A stretch of DNA of 64,000 nt from Poecilobothrus nobilitatus (Eukaryota > Arthropoda > Insecta > Diptera > Dolichopodidae), in contig OX352772.1 of NCBI GenBank assembly GCA_947095535.1, positions 189,163,923-189,227,922 of the forward strand, read 5' to 3'. A program made the position numbers and the translations under genes. The notes under the pieces are model-generated. The model saw only the letters and a program-made list of their open reading frames with translations, made no database searches and was not told the origin of the DNA. Below, one piece after another: positions 53,998 to 64,000 of this stretch; positions within the stretch are counted from its first letter, which is position 1; the number at the start of each line of letters is the position of its first letter.

Positions 53998-54969
53998 AAG
54001 GGCAAAAATTACAACGAGTCAAATCCAGTATAGCAGATTACTAGAGCTATTGAATGAATGAAAATCCAAATATACCTCAAGTTTGTGCCAAAGCAGGGCA
54101 AATGGAAATTAAAGTATTTTGGGTACGGGTGTCAAACGAGCTAAATAGTATAGGGCCAGCACAAAAGGATTTCACAACTTGGAAAAAACTATGTAAAATG
54201 TTTTGTTATTGTTATTAATGTTTTTATTTAAAAAAATAAGTTATAACAATTTCCTCAATTTTCATAGGTTTGGTTAGATTGGAAAGCATATATAAAGCGG
54301 AAATTAAATGACAATAAAAAACAGCAAAAAGCCACAGGTGGTGGGCCAGAAAATTACATACATTTACGGATTTGGAAGAAGGCGTAATAAGTCTGGTGGC
54401 GTTAAACACATCAGTATCAGGTGTTTCTGAGACTTATGCTGTTGGTTTACCATCATGCAGTTCACTTCTTGCTTTATTCACTGAGCCTGATGGTAGTCCT
54501 CTCCATACGTCAAACACGGAATCTTATGACAGTTCTCTTCTTGCGTTAAACACTGAATCTTCTATTGGCACTTCGCTGCTTGCATTGAACACGGAACGTG
54601 ATAATGTCATCCCTTCCTATTCTTCACATCGTACGCAAGAACAAGTAGTGTTATCGAGTGCAGGATCACAAAATGTTAATATTTCCTCATCGCATGTACC
54701 AAATACAGGAACAGACAACAACAAGTTTATTAAATGAACAATTAGAAGTACAAAAACAATTCTCTAAAACACAAGAAGAAAAATTAAATGAAATGTCAAT
54801 TAATTTGAAGAGAGTCTATCACGCAATAAATCAACAAAATGATCTTCAAAAACAGAAATTTAAAGAAGCTCGTCGGCACAACATAAAAAAGGAAGAGATA
54901 ACACAAGAAAAAAACAGAATGAAATTAGATATTCTTGAAATTAAAATAGCAAAATTTTTAAATATGTGA
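53998..54969 (+). pseudogene. Harbinger Myb/SANT-like accessory protein, frameshifted
   Basis: PIF/Harbinger elements carry a second protein with a trihelix Myb-like domain that binds the transposase and the element ends. Here fragments in order: ITTSQIQYSRLLELLNE (53998 on), then in another frame PQVCAKAGQMEIKVFW and DFTTWKKL. A likely intron of about 75 nt follows (roughly 54195 to the CATAG before 54268), then VWLDWKAYIKRKLND and ATGGGPENYIHL. Another frame change near 54368 leads into DLEEGVISLVALNTSVSG, a Ser-rich middle (SLLALNTES repeated), and after a shift near 54735 a helical C-terminus QFSKTQEEKLNEM...EITQEKNRMKLDILE that looks like a coiled coil. Two or more frameshifts; dead. Confidence 0.7.
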
Positions 54970-55371
54970 TTATCAAAATTATTTAAATGTTAAATTTTTT
55001 ATACTTATTTTTTTTTAAAGTTTTTTTTCAATTTTATTAAGATTGAATAAATATAGGTAATAGCTGGTAATAGTTTATTTTTATTTTGATGCCAATGGGA
55101 TAAAGCTGTTATTTTGATATAAGTTATTTAATATGTAATAAAAAGAATTTTTGAAATTATTGAAATAAGGCTGTTATTTTGATGTAAATAATTTAATATG
55201 CTAAGTTTACTGAAAAGAAGAGAAAATAAATAAAAAAGTATTTGTTATATTAAAAAACAAAAACATTGTTTTATTATTTTTTTATTTATAAAAGGAAAAT
55301 TAATTTTTTATTCATATTACAATATAATTGAAAGTTCTTAAAAATCTAATTTTTCTTGGTGATTTATATAA

Positions 55372-56345
55372 TTACAATATTGAATTCAAAATTCCATTTG
55401 TAATTTCCACAGCTTGGGATTTCAAGTTTGTTATATTTTCCTCTTCGTTATCTTCTTCTGATGCAAATGGAATACTTTCATTGATATAGTTGTCGCTACA
55501 AATGTTGTAATCAATACAAATATTGTGTAAGGCAGCAACAGAATTTATTATTTCAACGGCTTTTTTTCGAGAGTAATTAGATGTCCAATTAAACACCTAA
55601 ATCGATTTTTCAGTACTCCAATAGTTCTTTCTATTATATTTCCTGTTGAAGAATGTTTTCCATTAAATCTCCTCTCACGACTTCCAGGTGAAGAACCCCA
55701 AAAGGGCGTCATCTATCATGGTTCTAACGAGTAACCTTCATCTCCTAAAACATTTTTTTTATGATAAGTATTTTTATTTATACTGAAATTAAGGCGTTTA
55801 CCTAAAATAAAATTATTTCTTTTTCCTTGTTGGTATTTATTCTCAAAATATGCTCTGAAATCGCTTAAGTTATATATATGAGAATCATGATTAGAACCAG
55901 GTTACCGTGCATCGACATATCTTAGTTTCATTGTATTATCACAAACCTAAAATTAAAAATAAATATAATTCCTGAAATTAATCTTAACCAATATTTAAAA
56001 TTTTGTACTTACCAACATAACATTTAAACTAAGAAACCCTTTTCTATTGTAATACAAAAAATGTTCCGATGTTGGTTTTATTATTTCAATATGAGTTCCA
56101 TTGATGCACTTTATAACTCCTGGAAGCCCATGTTTGGAATGAAAATCTATTTTCGCGTTTCTTTTTTCCTCCTCTGTCATTTCTAATTTTACCCACAATG
56201 GGCATATCTTTGTTTTAAAAATTTCTAAGCAATTATTCTTTTAGCGAAAAATCGATGTATTGGATTTAGTCCAAAAAATTTACATGGACTTTGCATTTCT
56301 TCTTCCATTATATCCAATAAATACTGAAATGCCAATTTGTTTAGG
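55372..56345 (-). pseudogene. Harbinger transposase, copy 2 (more decayed)
   Basis: Homologous to 28009-29095. Exon 1 retains LEMTEEEKRNAKIDF and KCINGTHIEI (again Asn at the first catalytic position), then NRKGFLSLNVML and the same 66-nt intron (55947-56012). Downstream, fragments of the Asp-containing GSNHDSH and the C-terminal AALHN region are split by frameshifts, and part of the N-terminal helix region (with IAQSTFSKV in copy 1) is deleted near 56235-56260. Not functional. Confidence 0.8.
55947..56012 (-). other. 66-nt intron in Harbinger transposase, copy 2
   Basis: Donor GTAAGT and acceptor TTTTAG at the same places and with the same length as in copy 1. Confidence 0.65.
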
Positions 56346-56951
56346 CGAAAATTTTTTTTAAACCTAAACATATTACAATGGTTAATTAAAATATTAACAT
56401 ATACTCAAATACTTACGATATTTCATCTAAATCAAAAGGATTAAAAGAATCTCGAAGAATTCTGCTTTCTAATCTTAGATTTCTTTTATTATTATCCTCC
56501 TCTGCAGCAACTATCGCCAATGATATGGAATCGATATTCTTCAACAATTAAATAAAAATTTGTAACGAATAAATTTGACAATATTTTAAAATTTATAATC
56601 ACTTGTTATTTCAAATTTTATTCGTCTTTATTTACCAAAAACAATCACTAGTCACTACTTGAAAAAAATATTTGAAATTTTATTTAAACTATTTGTTTTT
56701 TTTAATAAAAATTTTTTTATTTACTAACAACCACTACTTTGAATAAAAATATTTGAAATGTTTTGTTTTAAAACGTCAAAACATCTGATTTTCAAATTTC
56801 GAAACGTCTAATTTTTAAACTTCGAAAAAAAGTTGCCATTGAAAATTAAAATTCATTTACGATGGAATTTAGAATAGTTAAAAAAAATACGTCGTATCGT
56901 ATCTAGCTAATTTTTCGTAGACATTTAACGATGGAATTTAGAATAAGGGTG

Positions 56952-57275
56952 AAAATGTTTTTTGCATTCAATAATAATATCCCATAGTACGCATTGTATG
57001 TGAATTACCGAAAAATTGATATTACAAATAATAGACTTTTTTTCTTTGTTTTTGTATTGTATTATGCATATTATAATTATATAAGCAGAACAATATATAC
57101 ATAATATAATATAATAATATATAAATAAATCAATATCAATCACATATACAGATGTTTCTGTCTAGTTAACTTCTCTCTTAAGATATAATTTTGGTTCTTT
57201 AAGGCTATATTTTTTTACAAAAATTAAAAATAAAAAAGATTAGAATACACAAAAAATAAAAAACTACACTGTAGA
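56952..57275. repeat. Duplicated Harbinger flank, second copy
   Basis: Matches 29603-29925; no gene. Divergence begins at about 57275 with AACATAACTAGATAAACATA short repeats. Confidence 0.75.
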
Positions 57276-57602
57276 AACATAACTAGATAAACATAACTGT
57301 ATAAACATAACTAAATATAAAATAACTAGATAAACCCGCTGTAGCATACGCCAGTCTGGTAATCAAGAAATATAATATTGGTTAATAATACTGGTATTTT
57401 AGCATTCTAGAAATAATATTGGTTATGTCACTTAACTTTTTAATGAAATAAAAAGAAATATCTTTCTGTTCTAATAAAGTTTTTATTTATCTTAAAAACG
57501 TTTTTGAGAGCCATTTATTTGTAAGAATACTTAACTTTTAACAATAATAATAAAAATAAATTTAAAACGAGGAAGAATACAGTTGCCTTTGTCAACTCTT
57601 AG
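57276..57602. other. Spacer ending in a LINE fragment
   Basis: Short tandem AACTAGATAAAC-type repeats to about 57345, then AT-rich. From about 57576 the plus strand (ACGAGGAAGAATACAGTTGCC) matches the LINE coding sequence near 52456-52490, now joined to R4. Confidence 0.5.
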
Positions 57603-57853
57603 ATACCCGTACGAACCGTTAGTATGTTCACAGCCTGTCACTCTGCTTACAATATTATTTTTTTAATATTTTAGTATTTTAAAATAATTTGGGTGAATTT
57701 TATAATTTCTAGAACTATGGGTTGTACATATATTCAAACTATATGTTTATGTGTACATTCTTCAAAAGCAGATCTAACCTTCCACTTAACGATTATCAAT
57801 CCAAAACTTTTTCAAATATTCTATAGTACCATTTAATACTAAGCGGTAAATAT

Positions 57854-57998
57854 TAAATTTACTTAGTACAAAATAGTAAATATAATTTTAAATATTATAT
57901 TATATTATATTTAAATATTCCATTGACAGAATAATTTCTTATAAGTACAATAAAATACATATATGTATGTAAATACGGCGCTATATAATATACATATA
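57854..57998. repeat. 145-bp flanking repeat, left copy
   Basis: AAATTTACTTAGTACAAAAT through CTATATAATATACATATA; directly repeated at 58891-59035 on the other side of the Helitron-like element. Other R copies have this segment once. Confidence 0.85.
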
Positions 57999-58889
57999 CT
58001 AGAAAATCCCCTGTGCAATTGCACAATTTCTATAAATTCAAAAACATTTACATTATCATACTGACTCCCTTAATAAACTACCTAAAAATTTCATTTTTAT
58101 ATTAGCACCATTAAAAAAACGTCGAAATCACTTACTTACTTGCAATAGAAAAAAAACATAAAACAAATCTAAACACATAAAATTAAAAATGTTAGGTACA
58201 GTTTATTAATTTTTTCTCGCCGTTTCTCCGTGGCGGTAATTTTTGACAGTTTTTTAATCATTGAGAAAAAATGGTCCAAGTTAAAAACACATGTATAAAG
58301 TGCACAATAAAAACCGGCGAAAAACCAACCAAAGTGCAAACTTACTATAAACTTTGCTCTTTTCACTTTTAGGCGTTTTAATTTTATTAAGAGTACCTAT
58401 CTTTTTTTTTTTTTTCCAAAACAAAGATTGAAAACGCCAACAGAAGATTAATAATTTATTTTTAATTTCCCGCTGCGACCTGTTCATAATGGACGTGGCG
58501 GTCAAATTTGAAAATTTAAAATTTGCTGACTATATTTTTATTGAAAATGTGTGTTTTTTAAGTATGTACTTTTCCTTTTTCGACTGTACTCACTTTTAAT
58601 GAACGGTTTGTGTCTCTGACAATACTTCTTGTGGAAAATTTGGTCTCTAGCAATAATATTTACTAAACTTATTTATATTTTTAATGAACGGTTTGTGTCT
58701 CTTGATAATACTTTGAGTTAAAGATTCGTGTCTTTGGTAATAAAATTTTAAATTATTAAATAAATATACAGAAATATCATCATTGCCAGTTTAGTTTACA
58801 TTCAGTGTGAGTGTTTTATTATAGATATAAAATATATTTTTTTACATGTTGGCAAGGTCTCGCCAACATCTTGTGTATTATATTATAGA
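57999..58889 (-). mobile_element. Non-autonomous Helitron-like element, 891 bp
   Basis: Minus strand: starts TC (58889) after A with TCTATAATATAATACACAAG, followed by a perfect hairpin ATGTTGGC...GCCAACAT (58846-58869). It ends with hairpin GTGCAATTGCAC, ten nt, then CTAG (58002-57999) followed by T. A|TC...CTAG|T is the Helitron rule. Another TCTATAATAAAAC occurs near 58826, so the exact 5' end could be there. Short internal repeats (AATGAACGGTTTGTGTCTC twice). ORFs within are chance. Confidence 0.7.
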
Positions 58890-58890
58890 T

Positions 58891-59035
58891 AAATTTACTT
58901 AGTACAAAATAGTAAATATAATTTTAAATATTATATTATATTATATTTAAATATTCCATTGACAGAATAATTTCTTATAAGTACAATAAAATACATATAT
59001 GTATGTAAATACGGCGCTATATAATATACATATAT
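58891..59035. repeat. 145-bp flanking repeat, right copy
   Basis: Practically identical to 57854-57998; R4 sequence continues with TAGGTACTCTTATCATTC after it. Confidence 0.85.
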
Positions 59036-60112
59036 AGGTACTCTTATCATTCATTCACTAGTGACATATACGATATGTAAATAAACATGATATTATATAT
59101 GTATGTATGTATATCAATATCATATAAATAAAAATTCCTCAAGCAACCGTTATGTTGTTTATTTATTTACAATTTTGTGTACTACGCATTATATCCTCAA
59201 CAATTTCAAATTATCGAGTAAAACAAATGCAAAAAATTTGTTGAAGAAATTTGTTAGAAAATTTGAAAAAATCAAGTAACACTTTCGTCAATTATAAAGT
59301 AACCCTATATTATTAAAAAAAGTTGTTAACAGAAATAAGAGCATAATGTTAAAGCTTTAATTTTTGTGTATTACTTCAAAAAAATTTTAACAGGTGTTCA
59401 AGTTACAGGTATTTAAAAATAGGAAATTTTCAGTTTTTAACACCTTACAGCTCCTAAACGGGGATTGATACAAAAAAAATTTCTGAAATGACTCATACTT
59501 ATTTTCAAAGATCTAACTTCTGTCAAAATTTCAAGTTTTCAACTTAAACCGTTTAGAAGATAGAAGGTTAAAGGATTTTGCAAAATTTGAGTTTCGCATA
59601 ATGGTAAATTATGACACCGTATGCCACAAATATATATTTATTGTATATATACTTTTAAAGCTAATAAAAGTAGTAATAGTTTAGCGTTTTCAAAATGAAG
59701 ATATACCTTATACAACTTGTGCTATAACAATTTAAATATAGAGCTTTCTTGAACCTTTGGGGAGCTGTAGCTCCGTAACGGGTGGGGCTACAAAAAAAAG
59801 TTATTAAATATAAAATTAATATTTTTGTGAGATCTATCAGCAGTTAAAATGTCATAGCTCTATTTCAAAAAAAAATGTGGGGATCTAAAAGTTAGGTGTT
59901 CGAGAGCTACCCTAATTTTTGGTCCAAACTCAACCAAAAAAAATAGGGAACCTAGAAATTACTCCCAGAATATTTTGTGTTAATTTCAAGATTCTAGCTT
60001 TCTTAGTTTTTGAATTAGCGTGCTGACGGAAGGACGGACGGACATGGCTCAAACGTCTTAGAATTTTTTTTCTGATCAAAAAAATGTCTAAATTCGTATA
60101 AAATTCACTATT

Positions 60113-61420
60113 TATAGCCCGTACGATAAGGATCGGATATATTAAAATTGCTTCTCCGTTTGTAACATCTCGAAATAAGCTAGCTAGATATACCTTCAAA
60201 GGTATGGATCGCATCAGAATCAAATTCTAAGTCGATTAAGCTTTGTCCCACCGACCGGCCGTCAGCAAGATAACTCAAAAACTAAGAGAGCTAGAGTCTT
60301 GAAATTGACACAAAATATTCTTACAACAATTTGTAGGTTCCCTATTTTTTTCGGTTGAGATCCGACCAAAACTTCGGGTAGCTCTCAAACACCTAACTTT
60401 TAGATCCCCACATTTGTTTTGAAATAGAGCCATGAAATTTTACCTGCTGATAGATACCATAAAAATATTAATTTTATTATTTACAACTTTTTTCTGTAGC
60501 AAAAGCTCTGTATTTAAATTATTATAACACAAGTTGTATAAGGTCAAACGATTACTGCTTTTATTAACTATAAATAAATATATATTTGCGTCATACGGTG
60601 TCTTAATTTACCGTTATGCAAAACTAAAATTTTGTTCTTGACTCCTTCTACTTTCCAAATGATTTAAGTCAGAAACTTGAAAATTTGAGAGTTAGGTCTT
60701 TAAAAATAAGTATGAGTCATTTCAGAAAATATTTTTGTATCGCCCTCGTTTCAGAGCTGTATGGCGTCAACAACTAAAAAATTCCTTATTTTGAAACATT
60801 TGTAACTTGAACACCTGTCCAAATTTTTTTGAAGTAATACACAAAAATTAAAGCTTCAACATTATATTTTTATTTCTATTAACAACTTTTCTTAATAATA
60901 TGGGGTTACCTTAAAATTGACGAAAGTGTGACTTCATTTTCTAAATTTTTTTAACAAATTTTTATAACACATTTTTTTACATTTTTTTTACTCGATAATT
61001 TGAAATTGTTGAGGATGATGCGTAGTACAAAAAAAATTAAATAAATAAATAATATAACGGTTGCTTGAAGAATTTATAGTTATATGATATTAGTATACAT
61101 ACTTTTATAACTTATGTTTATTTACATATCGTATATGCCACTAATGAATGACTAATACAAGTATAATACATATGTATAGTATAAATTATTATATAAATAT
61201 TTGCCGCTTAGTATTAAATGGTACTATAGCATATTTGGAAAAGTTTTGGATTGATAATCGTTAGAATTTGCTTTTGAAGAATATGTAAACATATAGTTTG
61301 AATATATGTACAATCCATAGTTCTAGAAATTATAAAACTCACCCAAATTATTTTAAAATACTAAAAAATTAAAAAAATAATATTATAAGCAGAGTGACAG
61401 GCTATGAACATACTAACGGT
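60113..61420 (-). repeat. Repeat family R, copy R5
   Basis: Full-length minus-strand copy, ATAGCCCGTACGAT to CATACTAACGG, nearly identical to R3 with the same 3' flank (ATTCAAGACCTTAGCCTAAG). So it belongs to the 25.8-32.5 / 53.5-61.5 kb duplication. Confidence 0.75.
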
Positions 61421-61537
61421 TTCTTTATTTTTTTTTTCATTCTTTTTTATTCAAGACCTTAGCCTAAGCCGTATGGTCGTATAAAGTTTTAGAATATAAA
61501 TTTATATTTTTATTAATCTACCAAACATAATAGGTTT

Positions 61538-62378
61538 AACAGAAATAAGAGTATAATGTTGAAGCTTTAATTTTTGTGTATTACTTCAAAAAAATTTTAA
61601 CAGGTGTTCAAGTTACAGGTGTTTAAAAATAGAAAATTTTCAGTTTTTGACCCGTTACAGCTCCTAAACGGGGAGTGATAAAAAAAAAATTTCTGAAATG
61701 ACTCATACTTATTTTCAAAGATCTAACTTCTGTCAAAATTTCAAGTTTGCAACTTTAACCGTTTAGAAGATATAAAGGTTAAAGGATTTTTCAAAATTTG
61801 AGTTTCGCATAACGGTAAATTAAGACACCGTATGCCACAAATATATATTTATTGTATATACACTTTTAAAGCTAATAAAAGTAGTAATCGTTTGGTGTTT
61901 TCAAAATGAAGATATACCTTATACAACTTGTGCTATAACAATTTAAATATAGACCTTTTTTGAACTTTTGGGGAGCTGTAGCTCCGTAACGGGTGGGGCT
62001 ACAAAAAACAGTTATTAAAAATAAAATTAATATTTTTGTAAGATCCATCAGCAGTTAAAATTTCATAGCTCTATTTCAAAAAAAATGTCGGGATCTAAAA
62101 GTTAGGTGTTCGAGAGCTACCCTAAGTTTTAGTCCAAACTCAACCAAAAAAAATAAGGAACCTACAAATTACTCCCAGAATATTTTGTGTAAATTTCAAG
62201 ATTCTAGCTTTTTTAGTTTTTGAGTTAGCGTGCTGACGGACGGACGGACATGGCTCAAAAGTCTTAGAATTTTTTTCTGATCCGATCCATACCTTTGAAG
62301 GTATATCTAGCTCGCTTATTTCGAGGTGTTACAAACGGAGGAGTAATTTTATTATACCCGATCCTATCGTACGGGTAT
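61538..62378 (+). repeat. Repeat family R, copy R6 (5' truncated)
   Basis: Starts inside the family at AACAGAAATAAGAGTATAAT and runs to the complete right end ATCGTACGGGTAT. It is directly joined to the LINE copy at 62383. Confidence 0.75.
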
Positions 62379-62382
62379 AAAA

Positions 62383-63189
62383 ATGAGTACTACTATAGTA
62401 GTTTTAAGACTGTCAGGAAAAATGTATGTTTGGAAGGACTTGTTAATAAATTTTACTAAAACTTGGATTAATTGATCAGAGTAATGTTAAAGAAATTTTC
62501 CCGAAATATTATCGTAACTTGTAGCTGCTTTTAGATTTAAAAATTTTATCGCTGAACTAACTTCTTCTCTATTAGTAGGACTTAGTTGAAAATGAGAATA
62601 GATATTTCGTCTAAATTGATTTAAGTAGATTTCATCAATGTTGTTATCTGAAATTTTTAAATTTTTTGTTACATTAATAATATAATTGTTAAGACATTTA
62701 CTAATTTCCTCCTCCTTTTCAATTATTCTATCGTTATCACACAGAGCATTTATTATAGTTTTAGACTCATAGGAAGCTGTTAAATATTATGCTTTTGTAC
62801 AGATTCCATAATTTCCTAGAGTCACTGGGATGCTGCGCTATCCTATCAGAATAAAGATTTTTTTTAGCTTCCCTTGTTAGTTTTTTTACCTTATCTCTAT
62901 ATTGAATATATAAATTCTTAATGTGCGCATCATGTGGATATTTCTTTTTGTATTTGTAAAATGAGTCCTTTATTTTTATTACTTGTAAGATCTCACTTGT
63001 AACCCACTCAGTTTTCTTCTTACAATTTTTTATTTCAATATGTTTAGTATTCTGATTTATTAATGCGCTAATTTTGCCCGTGATCTCACCAAAATCATTG
63101 TAGGAGTCAATGTTTATACGGGTTCGTACGGGTATCTTAGAGTTGACAAAGGCAACTGTATTCTTTTTCGTTTTTAAATGAAATTTCAA
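62383..63189 (-). pseudogene. LINE ORF2 linker region, second copy
   Basis: Copy of 51637-52514. The open part (62767-63189, 140 codons) preserves a longer frame than the first copy: KKTEWVTSEILQVIKIKDSF, then YKYKKKYPHDAHIKNLY, KLTREAKKNLYSDRIAQHP and LWNLYKSI, the region between endonuclease and RT in LINEs. The RT domain is cut off by R6 on the left. It confirms that the TTTGTAAAATTTG-type insertion near 52200-52280 is a later change in the other copy. Confidence 0.75.
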
Positions 63190-64000
63190 AATTGGATACT
63201 TTTGTATGCGAAGTTTTCAAAATTAATTATCCATATGTAAATGTGAAAATTTGATTTTTTTGAATGAAATTGGTATATATGTGTGAGCATACTGTAAGTA
63301 TTAATAGTTGGATTCAAAATCAGAGCGCTTTTCTGAAATATTTATATCCATATAATACGTAAGTCTATGTGAGATTTTGAAATTTCGGCATTTTGATTTT
63401 CGAAATTTTGTAATTTCGAGCTTTAAATTTTCTGGATTTTGGTTTTTAGGATTTTGATTTTTCGAGATTTTGTTTTCGGGATTTTGATTGCGGAATTTTT
63501 TATTTTCAGGGTAATGTACCAACCCTATAAATTTTCAATTTTTTTTATTCTTTTTTTCAGTTATGTGCAGTATTAATTTTTGCTAGGAAAAATAAAGAAG
63601 ATTGTTGCAAACGTTTACGGCTTTTATATAATAGATAAGAGAGGAAAAAAATATGAATTTAAACAACAAAAATTTAGAAAGTTTAAGTTTAAATTTTAAA
63701 AAAGTTTAGTGAATTAATTACTACGTTTTTTTGTAAAGTTTTTTATAGATTTATAAAGCAAAAATTGATGGAATAAAATAAAAAAAATATTTTTGTCAAA
63801 ATTAAAATATGTAACTATTTTAAAATTTGAATATAAGTTTATTCTGCATATTATCTAGTATATTATATTATATATATTGTAATGTGTTCAATTTATAAAA
63901 ATAGTATAATGAATGAACAAGAAAAATTTATAATATTTTAGTAAAAGATTTTAATATCTAACTTGATATAATACATATTCTAATATTTGATGAAATATAT
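63190..64000. repeat. Repeat block shared with 52515-53345
   Basis: Second half of the duplicated block, reaching the window edge. Contains the same TTTTGATTTTCGGGA-like minisatellite and no gene. One segment near 63800 lacks about 45 bp present near 53120-53155. Confidence 0.8.

Larger units (their letters stand above)
53630..56951. mobile_element. PIF/Harbinger DNA transposon, copy 2
   Basis: Same ends as copy 1: CACCCCTATTCTAAATTCCA at 53630 and AAGGGTG ending at 56951. It keeps the Myb-like gene that copy 1 has lost and a more damaged transposase. Sequence on both sides (from about 53540 and to 57275) also matches the flanks of copy 1, so the two are duplicates of one insertion. Confidence 0.85.
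57603..60078 (+). repeat. Repeat family R, copy R4 (interrupted by a Helitron-like element)
   Basis: Left end TACCCGTACGAACCGTTAGT. Contains the whole family sequence up to GACGGACGGACATGGCTC, but the last 100 bp or so with the terminal CGTACGGGTAT are missing at 60078. A Helitron-like insertion with an associated 145-bp duplication lies within. Confidence 0.75.

Noticed and set aside
58169..58505. Two overlapping minus-strand frames of 65-74 codons in the small Helitron-like element
   Set aside because: No Rep or helicase motif and no coherent protein character; chance frames.

Overview
The window is a very AT-rich, nuclear, transposon-saturated stretch of an arthropod genome, most likely an insect. 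The evidence is a mixture of Polinton/Maverick, Ty3/gypsy, PIF/Harbinger, LINE, Helitron-like, P-element-like and tRNA-derived SINE sequences, 66-69 nt introns with GT-AG borders, and no bacterial-style gene layout. A dipteran host is plausible: repeat family R ends in a 'GACGGACGGACATGGCT' block that, from memory, resembles a dispersed repeat of higher flies. I cannot prove the species. I see no host single-copy gene.

Layout. 1-2.5 kb: the end of a decayed Polinton, with a DNA polymerase B gene leaving the left edge and a divergent small gene. 2.8-23.8 kb: three head-to-tail copies (U1-U3) of a unit of about 5.3 kb. Each starts with a hairpin and carries nested tandem sub-repeats of about 0.74 kb and a P-element transposase relic; U1 and U2 also carry two SINEs, and copies of a 432-433 bp MITE lie in the units (one truncated in U1, one in U2, two in U3). 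A young Ty3/gypsy retrotransposon (17595-23413, 4-bp TSD) is inserted in U3. 24.0-25.4 kb: a SINE with a long (AAT)n tail beside a second, old gypsy relic.

25.9-32.5 kb: a PIF/Harbinger element with a decayed transposase and copies of repeat family R. 32.5-35.6 kb: a Helitron-like element whose body is a tandem array of about 535-bp units, most of which contain a tRNA-like segment. 35.7-52.5 kb: a LINE on the minus strand, split by a 14.6-kb Polinton (36222-50832). The Polinton encodes polymerase B (broken, duplicated and out of order), major and minor capsid proteins, adenovirus-type protease, a PLA2-like protein, packaging ATPase, chromodomain integrase, several Polinton-type unknowns and two accessory genes next to the right inverted repeat.

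52.5-64 kb largely repeats earlier sequence. There is a second Harbinger copy with the same flanks as the first, R copies in both orientations, a second Helitron-like insertion and a second copy of the LINE 5' part. This indicates segmental duplication with at least one local inversion.

How it works together: the Polinton set would replicate (PolB), package (ATPase), build (MCP, minor capsid, protease) and integrate (integrase) a virus-like element. The polymerase and MCP are clearly dead here, while integrase, protease and the PLA2-like protein keep open frames. Nearly all in-frame stops in Polinton genes are TAA.
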